Below the pieces are notes generated by a model. It was not told the DNA's origin. It made no database searches and saw only the letters and a program-made list of their open reading frames with translations. Made by a program: the position numbers and the translations under genes. This document shows, piece after piece, positions 36,363 to 46,800 of a stretch of 64,000 bases of DNA. Source of the DNA: Carallia brachiata (Eukaryota; Streptophyta; Magnoliopsida; Malpighiales; Rhizophoraceae). Position 1 is the stretch's first letter. Each line of letters starts with the position of its first letter. Location of the stretch: assembly GCA_021464245.1 (NCBI GenBank), contig JADCRB010000011.1:502462-566461 (forward strand), written 5' to 3'.

Positions 36363-36524
36363 TTATGGTGAACATTGGAACAAACAGCGCTGTTTAGCTT
36401 TGTGCAATGCACAGTTGCAATAGCGGTGGTATGGCCTCCGACCAATCTCCGTGTCACGTATTGATATGCTTCCAATTCCATCAAAGACACACTTGAACAT
36501 CCTGCCAGCCACTCCATCCTCCAT
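36363..36524 (-). pseudogene. Array copy B: frame-broken, truncated member of the family
   Basis: ATG at 36524 opens MEDGVAGRMFKCVFDGIGSI, then GRRPYHRYCNCALHKAKQRC, and stops after 53 residues. Homology to copies A and C continues past the stop in another frame (AVCSNVHHKKN). Further on come words equal to the family's C-terminal block (SDCPLSL...SKFSSQSSVLC, about 36240-36310). At least one indel after CALHK and an extra stop have removed the C-terminal half. A long GA/CT tract (36530-36580) sits in the leader, and a TATA box lies on the minus strand of 36618-36628. Confidence 0.75.
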
Positions 36525-36526
36525 TC

Positions 36527-36548
36527 TCTCTCTCTGTCTCTGTCTCTG

Positions 36549-36579
<31 letters not shown>

Positions 36580-36580
36580 G
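36527..36580 (-). repeat. (GA)n tract in the leader of copy B
   Basis: Compound CT/CTGT microsatellite (GA on the coding strand) between the TATA box and ATG. Copies A, C and D also have GA-rich leaders but much shorter ones, so this one has expanded. Confidence 0.85.
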
Positions 36581-36600
36581 TGTTTGTAACATTATGGTTA

Positions 36601-36628
36601 CATAAGCTTTACTTGCTGTTTATATAAA
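36601..36628 (-). promoter_or_regulatory. Conserved core promoter block of array copy B
   Basis: Minus strand reads TATATAAACAGCAAGTAAAG, nearly identical to the blocks of copies A and C. TATA to ATG is about 95 bp because of the GA expansion. Confidence 0.6.
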
Positions 36629-36639
36629 GAGAGTCGATA

Positions 36640-37680
36640 TAGCGTTTGTGTGTGCTGGTTCTTAAACAACCTATGGAGAAATGCTTTGTTTTAGTAGTTA
36701 GTGCTTCCTCGTAAAGTTCTAAGGAATGGGTTTTGGCGCGATTTCTTTCCACAATAATTGGGCAAACTAGCTCGAAAACAAGTTACTGTCTTTGGCCTTG
36801 ACGGGAGGATCGGAGTCAAATTCTTTCTTTGTTGTAATTGTGGGGTCTTTATCCTTTTTAACGAACTCTTCCTTGCTCGGAACAGTCGTTGTTTTCTACA
36901 GTTAAAAGTAGTTATGCCTGGCTTTGGAGGCTCGTTCTATATAAAATTAACATGCAAGTCATATATTAAAATTGAAGTATTTGGACAACTGACTGAAAAA
37001 ATGGTTACTTCTAAGGAGGTTGGAGTTTTTGATTCTGGTGGTTAACGAACTCTGTTGGAAGAATCGTCCTCGGCTATTCTGCGTGGGTTTGTTTTCTGTT
37101 TTTATGTATACAGTGAAAATTAGTTAGTTAATTATGTGGGTTTGGCCTCTGGTTCTAGACAGCTTAAAATCTTTGTCATTGTCCTTCATTTGGGCTATAA
37201 GACTAAGAAACACAACACTGAAAGAGGAGCGATGCTTTATTTGTGAGTTTTATTATAGAAGTTAACTTTAATTAATAATAAAATAGTCTCATTTAATAGT
37301 ATTATTTATTTTTTTAAAATTTAAATTATTAAACTGTTGATGTCATTTTCTTACTATTTAAATATTATTTAATATTTCCTTTTATTTATTTATTTATTTT
37401 CGTATTTAAGACAATAATATTGCCCAACAAGCTAAAAAAGCGAATTTTCCTGCCGCAGAAGTTCTACGTTTTCCTTGTTAATTACTTCGAATTTGATGTC
37501 GTTTGCTATAGCAATGGGGTGGCAATTTTTAAGACTTTTGTTGGCATGGTGTGATCCGGTTGAGCAGTCCGACTTCTTGGACGGAAGGAGCTTTTTACTT
37601 TGACTATCTACTTGACAGTTGCAAATCAAGATCTTCGGTTCGATTTATTGCCCTTCTTGTTTATTTTTAATTTTTTTCCA
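36640..37680. repeat. Upstream part of the duplicated unit (copy B)
   Basis: Shares patches with the upstream flanks of copy A (33050-34020) and copy C (41750-42260): CCTCGTAAAGTTCTAAG, TTAACGAACTCTGTT followed by GAATCGT, GCCCAACAAGC, and CTTCTTGGACGGAA. This shows that a unit of at least 1 kb was duplicated, not the ORF alone. Confidence 0.55.
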
Positions 37681-38237
37681 TATTAGAGTGGCATTATGAT
37701 GTGTTTGACAATGAAAATAGTTTTCTCTTTCTCATTAGAATTTAAAATTTTTTAGAATAGAAGTCTAGATTTCAAATTTTGAGTAATTCCAATTCTTGAG
37801 TATACGTTTTATTTTAATGCGATTATGGGCGACAAGAGAATTTGGTTTGATGTAGTCATAACCTGTGGAGAAAGCTTTAGTGTTGGTTTCCAAATATTTG
37901 AGGAAAATTTGGCCTGATTGTTCTTGCGAAAAGTATAGTTGGTCAATAACTTGAAACGTTTTATTCTTTTTTTGTCTTGCCCTTGAGAAAACAAGGCAAG
38001 AAGAGAATTTTTCATTGTTATTGGCGTAGGATCTGCATTGTTTTTAGCTCAGAAACTTCTTCTTAATAAGAGAACTTTTTTGTTTTTGCAGTAACGAATT
38101 TGTTTTTTTGGCATATAATAACAAACTCTTTTGGTTTTCTTCAGTAGAATAACAAACCATTGCATCATTAAAAAAACATTCTTTTCTTTATCGTAAACGT
38201 CGACCTTTTTTTCTTTGAAAAGAAAAATCAATAAAAA

Positions 38238-38541
38238 AGGGGATTATACCTATTGTGGTCTAAATCTATAAATTTTTTTAATTTAAAACTTTTTAACTTT
38301 TTTAATCGAGTTCTAAATCTTTTAATTCTTTTACAAATTGTTACTTCCGTTAAAAGAAGTCAGTCAAACCGTTGAAATTAACCATTTAACAAACGGAGAT
38401 AATGATTTGATTGACTTCTATTAATGAAAGTACCAATTTGTAAAAGAATTGAAAGATTTAAGACTTGATTAAAAAAGTTGAACTATGTAGAACTAAATTG
38501 ACAAAATTTATAAAGATTTAGGACCAAAATGGTTGTAATCC
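38238..38541. mobile_element. Foldback MITE, copy 1
   Basis: About 300 bp with long imperfect inverted halves: GGATTATACCTATTGTGGTC at the left and the inverted AGGACCAAAATGGTTGTAATCC at the right, centred on a GACTGACTT/AAGTCAGTC region. A second copy lies 380 bp downstream. No target duplication clearly identified. Confidence 0.65.
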
Positions 38542-38913
38542 TTGTTTGGATAAATAGAAAAAGTTAGAAGAAAAAAAAGTCATGAAAAATATGATAAAAA
38601 AAGTGAGGAACAATACTTTTCTTGGTCTCCCTTTTTCTTTCTAAACTGCTCTTACTCAAAATTTGACAAATTGGATTATAAGTATTTAAAAAATTCATAT
38701 TGTATATTTTTTCATAATCAATAAAGTATTGACAAAAGGCATATAATTTGTATAAAATTTTTCATTTTCCATTTCAATATGATTTACTTTTTTGTAGAGT
38801 TATTTACAACATTTCTAAAAAAAATATATAAAAGAACAAATGTGCAAGTTTAATATTCATAAGTTTAACGCATAATTATATTCATCTCCCCAACCAAAAA
38901 AAATGTATATATG

Positions 38914-39222
38914 GGGATTACATTCATTTTGGTCCTAAAACTTTATAGAATTTTTCAATTTAATCCTAAACCTTTTAACTTTTTCAATCGAATTTTAAAC
39001 CTTTTAGTTCTCTTACAAACTGATACTTTCGTTAACGGAAGTTAATCAAACTATCTTCTTCGTTTGGTCAATGTTTAATTTTAACGATTTGACTGACTTC
39101 TATTAATGAAAGTACTAATTTGTAAAAGAATTAAAAAAATTTATGACTCAGTTAAAAAAGTTAAAACGTTTATTACTAAATTGAAAAATTTTATAAAAGT
39201 TTAGGACCAAAATGAGAATAAT
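38914..39222. mobile_element. Foldback MITE, copy 2
   Basis: Same family as the element at 38238-38541: GATTACATTCATTTTGGTCC at the left, inverted AGGACCAAAATGAGAATAAT at the right, and the same central GATTTGACTGACTTCTATTA. Same orientation as copy 1. Confidence 0.65.
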
Positions 39223-39854
39223 TTCATAAAAAAAAAATCTTGTTTTCTCAGAGGATAACGAACTCTTTTTTTTTTTTTTTTAAATGTATTATAACGAATT
39301 CCTTTTGCTTTTTTAAGAGTATAACGAACTCTTCCACATTCCCTAGTATTGTCTTATGCAACTGTGTTCGGCCATCCGTATGCCCCCACGGAAACAAGAT
39401 CGTATTAGAATTTTGAAACCAACCTTATGACTATTAGAATTTGATTTGTGATGAATTCGAAATTTTAGGGTTGAGGGAATTTTTATTTTAATTTTTTTTA
39501 AGTGAGTGTTATTTGTTTATAATTTTATACCACATAATAAGTAGGATTTACTTAAATAAAAAATTAAAAATAATATTTGAATGATATTATATTATGAGTT
39601 AGTTTTACTCATCAAAAAAAGAATGATATTTTTAACATATTCTCAAAATTTTTATAATAAAAAAGTCACAAGTTTAAGCCAATACTCGTGCCTCAACATA
39701 CAAGAGTTTAATATATAATTTAATTTTTAAATAAATCAAACAATTTCCAACTCTTTAGTTAAAATGATTTCTTGATAATAATAAAATCATCGAGAACATA
39801 TATTTGTTGTAAGAGACAAAATCTCCGAGTTAAAAATTGATTTTGTTAAGATCG

Positions 39855-40445
39855 CAAGTGTGAATTCTTACGTTAAATATCTTACATCAGAAACAAAAAA
39901 AAAGAAAAGTAACTTACAAGTAAAAAGGACTCATAATTCTAAAACTTTAAAATTTTGAGTTAAAATATAATCTCAAACCTATAAATTTGTTATTTACTCA
40001 AACCCTATTTAGATTTTTTCCCGTTTTGAGTTTTCGCATTTCCCTACAAGTAGTATCAAAACAATAGTTCAATAAAAGATAAGAACAAACAACACATAAA
40101 GTTTCTATAAATGTTGTCCCTGTGTAACCCAGTTCGGCTCTTACAATATGTGACAGCGGACTTCAGATTAGGGCTTTGTAAGACTTTGCTTTTTATTGAA
40201 CTATTGGGGTTAGTAGAGTGGTGCACGTTTATAGATTATTAGGATGTTATGCATGAATTATTGTGTAAAATATCTCATATTAAAAAAAAAAGAAAAAAAT
40301 TAAATAACTTATAAATAAGAAAAATTTATAATTTAAAATTTAAAATTTTAAATTAATATATAGTATTAAATTCATAAATCTATTATTTACTTAGATCCTA
40401 CTTAAATTTCTCCTTATTTTAGATGCTTGCTTTTTCCTGCAGGTT
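39855..40445. repeat. LTR-like direct repeat pair
   Basis: 39855-40045 and 40240-40440 are similar in order and wording: an AAATATCTYAYAT block, an A-run, AACTTAYAARTAARAA, then CTATTATTTACTYARAYCCTA and CTTATTTTAGATGC-like ends. This could be two degraded fragments of one solo-LTR-like element or a local tandem duplication. No coding sequence. Confidence 0.45.
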
Positions 40446-41245
40446 TGGTGACAACAAAATCGTGGCAGGACAGTTATTAGAACTTAAGAGCCGAAAATCT
40501 CATTTAAGACAAATCCGAACACATTAATCCTTTTATGATTAAGTCGAAATTAACCGTCCACTTTTTTACCTCTTTCAAGATGCCCCTGTGGACTTCAATC
40601 AAAATAAATAAATAAAAACCCATGTCGACAGCGTGTGAGGTCGAGGGAGCGGAAAGGAAGTCGCTTGTTCTGATTCTTTTTTTTTGGTATGGGACATCAA
40701 AGGTGAACAGCAAAAGAATTTTCTTTTCTTGATGATTTTTAATTGAGAATTAAACACAGCATAAAATTATTTGTTTTTTTTAACCATCTGCGTGTCCTTG
40801 GGTTTTATTTGTTAGCTTGATTATCAATTTAGAATCACTCATCTTAATAATGTGCTTGTTAATTTTATTTATATATTTTTAAATATCACACAAATGATGT
40901 TTTATCACATAAATTTGTTTTATATATTATTTTTTAATTAAATTGGATCACGGTTAATGCTTTGCAACCGAGCGATGGTGGCAGCATAATTTGTTTGCCC
41001 TAACTCATTTTTCATGTACAGTGTTTTACTTGGCATATGAGGCCAATTAGGCCAGACACTCGGCAGTATAGGAGCTGCTAGATCATTTTGGTTATTGTTA
41101 TTAGGGTGTGAATACATTTTTTCTATTACAAACACTCTTCTGACAACTTTTCTTCTGGACATATATCTTTTTCCTGTAATAAAAGAAGATATTTTTTAAT
41201 AAAAAAAGTAGCTTTTTACTTCCTTACAATCCTTGTAGACAAGTC

Positions 41246-41581
41246 TCATCGATCCTGATCAAATTTGTGACATGCCAGTGATGATTCCCCGACAACAAAT
41301 GATCTATTAACAATTAATGAACAACGCAAGGCAGAAGATTGAGAAGAGAATTTGGAAGCTGTCACGGACAAGAAGCAATCATCCTCTCTAACCTTCTTCT
41401 TGGGGAATGATAAATTTCTCTTTTTATGGGAAGCATCGGAACAGAATACGCCATTTAGATTGTGCAGTGCGCAGCTGCAGTAACGGTGATATGGCCTTCT
41501 TTCAACATCCGTGTCACTTATTGATAAGCTCCCATCAAACAAACTCTGAAACATTGCGGCAGCAGCTGCTCCAGCGTTCAT
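41246..41581 (-). CDS. Array copy C: Cys/His-rich small protein, intact
   Basis: Single-exon 111-residue ORF from ATG 41581. MNAGAAAAAMFQSLFDGSLS, core ERRPYHRYCSCALHNLNGVF (residues 27-46), a lysine-rich link (SHKKRNLSFPKKK), then the second conserved block EDDCFLSVTASKFSSQSSAL. Closest to copy A over its full length. Its TATA-like block (41671-41689, minus strand) is about 100 bp upstream, with a purine-rich leader between. An in-frame non-ATG extension upstream is not needed, because copies A and E start at the equivalent Met. Function unknown; possible metal-binding core. Confidence 0.75.
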   Translation of the reverse strand: MNAGAAAAAMFQSLFDGSLSISDTDVERRPYHRYCSCALHNLNGVFCSDASHKKRNLSFPKKKVREDDCFLSVTASKFSSQSSALRCSLIVNRSFVVGESSLACHKFDQDR

Positions 41582-41670
41582 TCTGATCTCTTCTCTCCTT
41601 TTTGTAAGCCGCCTTCTCACTCTGTTTTGATGGATTGGTTTGGTGGGTGGGTTGTGCTGTTAAATTTACA

Positions 41671-41689
41671 TGCTTTACTCGCTATTTAT
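41671..41689 (-). promoter_or_regulatory. Conserved core promoter block of array copy C
   Basis: Minus strand reads ATAAATAGCGAGTAAAGCA, matching the copy A and B blocks in order and spacing. Confidence 0.55.
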
Positions 41690-42887
41690 TGGCTCACTTT
41701 TTTTAGTGAGTGAGGCACAGTAGTCTTTTGTGAGTTTGGTATTGAAAATAACCTCTTGAAGTAGTTTTTGTTTTGACCTCGTAAAGTTCAATGGGGGAAC
41801 ATTTTGGCCTGATTTCCAATCCGAAGTTGTTATTAGACAACTTGCCGAAAAGTCCGCTGATTCCTAGGAGGTTTTAGTTCTCAACAATGGCACTTACTAG
41901 TTACTACTAAATTTTCCCTTTGCTGGGCTCGACAGACAAAGAGTCCTCTTCGTTGTTAGCTAGCGTGGGGTCTTCTCTGTGTGCTTTGTGGCTGATTCTA
42001 TAAAGTTAAAAGATTAGTTATGTGTTGATTTGTCGGCTGCCTCTAATTTACAGTGAAATTTAGTTATGTGTAACTCTTGGGTGGCTGTTTCTGTACAACA
42101 GCTAAAATGTCTGTTCCTCTTCACTTTGAACTAGTTGCGGTCTTTGCGGCTCCTATGAACAGGGGTCAGTTGGCTTGTTATATTCGGACGTCGTTATGCA
42201 CATGTAGTGTAGGGGGTTTCTCCGGCTACAAAATTGCCAATTTCTTGGACAGAATGGTTTTAATTTTTCTTTTTTTTCTTTTTTTTTTTTTTTTTTTTTG
42301 TCATCTTGGGTTGCAAATGGTGGCTAACTATTTAAATTCAACGTCTTGTATAAGCCTAAATGTAACCGAAGGCTAACACAAGCAAATGGCTGGCTCGCAA
42401 CGTTCCCTTGAATGATACAAAATATTCAACAAATTCTCTATGATAAAAGGCAGTTGATATATACATGCCGAAATCCCCCCATACACGCAGAATAAAGCAT
42501 CTACAGAGCCCACAGTTGCTTTGTAATGTGCACGAATGGGGAGATTTGGGCCTGTATATATCAAATCTCATAATAAAACGTTGTTAAGCATACAGATTTA
42601 ACCTTGCGCACGGTGGATGCTACATTGTATTGAAATTTTTGGGATTGGCTTACAAAGCTTGAAGTGTCCAAATTGCCTATGGAGATAATTTTAAAAAGTC
42701 AGGTGAAAATACTCGATTTGGCTAGGAAACTTTATTGAAGTGGAGATTAATATTCACGTTGGAAAGAAGTAAATAACACAATATATTTCCATATTTGGAG
42801 TCATGTTAAGAACCAACTTTCAGCAAGGAAAATCAAAAGGGAAATTTGAAATTTCCTGGTTTCAAGCTGTTATTGTATATTTTTTTT

Positions 42888-42925
42888 ATTATCTCGGCAC
42901 TTTTTGATCACAAAATTATCTCGGC
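42888..42925 (-). mobile_element. Micro-retroposon-like insertion with 11-bp repeats
   Basis: ATTATCTCGGC at 42888-42898 and 42915-42925. The 16-base insert on the minus strand is TTTGTGATC then A5 and GT. Short A run, so a weaker case than the others. Confidence 0.4.
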
Positions 42926-43494
42926 TTCATCTTCTAGCATGCCTCCTGAGTGGAACCGCCGGCTCATCAAAATCTTGCCCCCACACCTTTTTTCATGAAT
43001 AGGAGCCTGACCCACCAATGTGAGCCGGGTAATCCATGGCCCATGAGACCCAACTCTGTCCACGGACCATGGAAAAACATCGACAACACCCAATGGCCCG
43101 GTCACACTGAAAATATCAACACTTTCATATGTGAAAATGAAGCCGAGATAATATAATAAGGGGCTATTACGTATCAGTAACATTGGCAGCACCTGATGGC
43201 TCGGTCCTACTGAAATTATCATAAGGGCTATCAGGGGGAAAGTAGGCCTCGAAGACTACTGAAATAGTAACTTAGCGTTGGGCTTCAAGCCCTCCAATGT
43301 GCTGAAGAAAAATAAAATAACGAAAAATAAGGGAGCTAGTAAGTGGAGCCCAACCGCCCAATTTACATGGATCCTACTGGGAAATTCGAGGAATGGGAGA
43401 ATTTGGACGTTGTTATGGACAGGGAACAACCATAACCTTGGCCCATGTGACGTTTTTTTTTGGGGGGGACGATATGTTTCTTCTTATTGTATAA

Positions 43495-43665
43495 ATGTTA
43501 AAATTAGATATAAACTAATAATATAAGTCTATTATTTAAATTTAAATTATTAATTAGACTAGACTCACTATTTAATCAATAACTAAATTTTAAATAATAA
43601 GTTCGCGTCATTATTTTGTATTTAAATTTTATATTAATTATTTTGTATCTAAATTTTATGTTAAT
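43495..43665. repeat. AT-rich palindromic repeat adjoining copy D
   Basis: Words such as CTATTATTTAAATTTAAATT and the inverted ATTTAAATAATA recur. A relative lies at 47205-47345. Probably a small MITE; its insertion may have cut the 3' end of copy D. Confidence 0.45.
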
Positions 43666-43683
43666 ATTTTTTTTCTTGTTTCT

Positions 43684-43827
43684 TCACCGAGAGCAAGCAG
43701 TATGGGGACAAACACCCTTTAACGTGTGTAACGCACAGTTGCAGTACCGGTGGTATGGCCTCCGTTCAATCTCCATATCGTGCTCCGGAATGCTTCCATC
43801 GAAGACAAGCTGACACATCGTTACCAT
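43684..43827 (-). pseudogene. Array copy D: C-terminally truncated member of the family
   Basis: ATG at 43827 (or the in-frame Met at codon 4). MVTMCQLVFDGSIPEHDMEI then ERRPYHRYCNCALHTLKGVC and PHTACSR-stop, 47 residues. The core is intact and well conserved, but homology ends abruptly after the second Cys pair at AT-rich repeat sequence (43500-43680). The 3' part was probably lost by an insertion or deletion. It might still be translated as a mini-protein with only the core; I judge it more likely a relic. Confidence 0.65.
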
Positions 43828-46800
43828 ATGTTCTCTCCTCGCTATAATTTTTTTTCTAAAAATTATGCTATAGTTCTATACGTGCGGGTGACTAAATGTA
43901 ATGTATCACAGTGATTAAGATTGTTGGCGTGAGGAGTAATAATGTAACTAAATTTAACAGGTTCCCCCAAAGCCAGAAACCAATCAGACCATATACGTTG
44001 ACTCCTGGGGAGTTTTAGATTCTTAATGGTGGACATGTAGGGAGAAAATTTGAGGGGACACTGACAAATTACTTCATCGTATTTCTCTCGAAATAGTAAG
44101 ATTTTTCTTAGAATAAATTACGTTTTACATCCCTAAATAAAGTATAATTACTGATTGCATCTCGTATGTTTAGAAATTTTAAAAAACGTCATACAACCAG
44201 ATGCCGTTAGTTAAGGGTGACGGACCGAGTGAAAATGTAACCCTTTCTCTTGCGATGAACTACTTGGGTAATGCCGACGGCTGATTCTATAGTCTTTTTC
44301 TTGGCATCGTTATCAATTTAAAGCGACAAATTAAAGCGCCGCGAGGAACACAAAGGTTGTTTTGTTCTAAATCTTCGATGTTTCCAAAATGTTTACCTAT
44401 TGGCCTCCTAAGATTTTCGTTGTTTGTTTCCAAAGTACTTTGGCTTATCTGTCTGGCGCCGTCTAGGTGTTCAAATTGACTGGGATTAATGAAGTCAATT
44501 TGGCTTGGTCAATTGCATACTTTCCAGTTTTAGCATCATTCAGACATCAATCTGTTCAGAATAAAAGTTAATTATTTAGGTGTTTCGACAATATGGCATT
44601 GAGGATCAGATGCCGAATTTTTGGATCATTATGTTATGTATAGTTTGAATTAGTCATAAATTTTGACAAGTTTAGATTTGATTTCTATGTGGCCTTTTAA
44701 GATGGAAAAAATGTAATTAATTTTTGTCAAAATAATAAGTGAAATATCGTGAGAATTTCAATTTATTTTTTAATTTATAATTACGTTCTCTTTCCATGCA
44801 TCATATCATACATTGTGTACTCTAAATTTTTTCCAAAACATTTTTTGTACCCAAAAAGAAGTTGCAAACCATTTTACATTCTAGGACAACATGATGATTG
44901 ACTTGTTCGTTCGAGCTAATTCAACCTGAGCTCATCTATGGCTTATAGCAGTTACATGGGCTAGCAATTACAAACCATTTTACATTCACAGAAAACATAC
45001 ATGCGAGTGGTGGTTGATAGATCATCGAGGCAATTTTTATATGTGAGACAGAGAAAAAAAAAACTAATGAAACTAATATAAAAAAATACGTAATCAAACT
45101 AAAAATGGAACTCCTGAGGGGGACAAAGCGTCATTTGTCATTACAGCAAATGACATTCGACTCATGTTATGTTAGGACTTTTATTTGGATATTTGTGATA
45201 ATGATTAGTTTCTCCGTCGCATAATTGGTCAAAGGGCTATGAATAAGAATATAGCATGTAATTGTAGGGAACATCCCTGGCTTGAGATAACAAGCCTTTG
45301 GCGTTGTCCTTGGGGATGAGTCCATATAGCATTAAACACAACCGCGAAGGTGCACATCCGCGCACACGCCAGCTAGCATATACCCGAATGAATTCTTTCT
45401 TTTGAGAGTATAGAAAAAGTACTTTATGATAGGTAAGTTATTACAATTCTGGACTAACTCTATTGGTAACTTATTAACGTACTCATTCAATCTCTTTTAT
45501 AAAGAAGATCTATCACCCAAGATAGTTCAAATATATGTTTGTCACAATCTACTTAGTAATTGTCAAATTTTAGACCCGACATCCAACCGTTATCAAACTT
45601 TTCAAGCCCGATATTGAAGTGAAGATACAATAAAGATACTCGGCATATATGTCAAAGTGATTATCGAAGCGGAGATTCGAATATACGTCAACTGCATAAA
45701 AATATATCAACTAATCATTCAAATTATCATTTCGAGCGACCGGACAAAATTCTCATATTGCTCGCTTTCAAATGGGATAGCCGTTTTGTTAGTTAACGCC
45801 AAAATCTGGTTTTATTGTGTCTTTGAAAGCATCCGCAATATAATTGTTTTTTTCTGATTGTAATTATGCAACCAGAATCCGAGCTTTTGACACCAAAAAT
45901 ATATATATATATTCAGAATTCTCGTGTGGACATGTCTTTTAAACGCTGGGGTCGACCAGATCAATGGGATACTAAAAAAAAATTGAAAAATCATTTAAAC
46001 TACTCATATCAAACAAATATTTTTCAGTAATTTATTTTTGATGATGTTTTATGTTTTCTCGTTTGATATATTAACTAGTTATTTAGATTAGTTAAGTAAT
46101 TAAACTTTGATTAAATTTAATGAGAAGTGGCAATGCCTGGCAGCTGCTTACTTCCTCTATCTCTGTATCCAATTGCAAATTTTTCCTTCTTTTTGGTTCT
46201 TCGTTTTTGCTTGCACACTCAATATTTTTTTGCTTCTTTCTTGCGTGTACATAAACCATATAATAAGCCAATGCTCCTTCTATAAAACTAGAGTTGTGGG
46301 AACTTTTTGTCCTCTGGGGCAAGAAACTTTCCTAGCAGATTCAAATTCAAATCCATCAAGCATGCACGGTCATTATTGCTATATATTGATAGAATAACAT
46401 TATATAATTTCGAATAAATGGTAACTAACAACTATATAATTTCATTTAATAATTTATTTATTTTTATTTTTTTATAAATCTAATTATCTAATCGATATAT
46501 CACTTTATTATTAGTTTAAAATTAACTGTTAGAGTTAGCAATTTTTTCGATGTTTGATATAACAAACGAGAAGCATAGAAGTTGCCGCTGCAATTGCCAT
46601 ATTCAGTGTCATCTATTTAATGTATGGCACATTATCGATGAAAGTCATTTGCTTGCCGAGAAGACAAGTTGGAAACTCTAAATTTTACTAACCCCTCGGG
46701 GTTGCCCGAGGGGCAACTGGCTTTTACAGTCAGGATTGCTCCACTTACTTTAGTAAGATTGAGGGGTGTTGTCCCTTAAAATGTTCCATAAAATACATTT

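Larger units (their letters stand above)
37681..41245. other. Spacer between array copies B and C
   Basis: Occupied by the two foldback MITEs, the LTR-like pair and a copy of the AT-rich family (39485-39615, opposite orientation). Recurrent words ATAACGAACTCTT (38095-38150, 39255, 39290-39330) are of unclear origin. No gene seen. Confidence 0.45.
41700..43683. other. Spacer between array copies C and D
   Basis: Upstream duplicated-unit sequence (41750-42260), then a T-rich run (42265-42299) and a microinsertion at 42888-42925. The open frames at 42077-42376 (+) and 42908-43222 (-) have no recognised homology. Confidence 0.45.

Noticed and set aside
36350..36592. 80-codon minus-strand frame with a long Arg-Glu/Asp repeat (RERERE)
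   Set aside because: It arises from reading the GA microsatellite leader of array copy B in another frame; the family core lies in a different frame.
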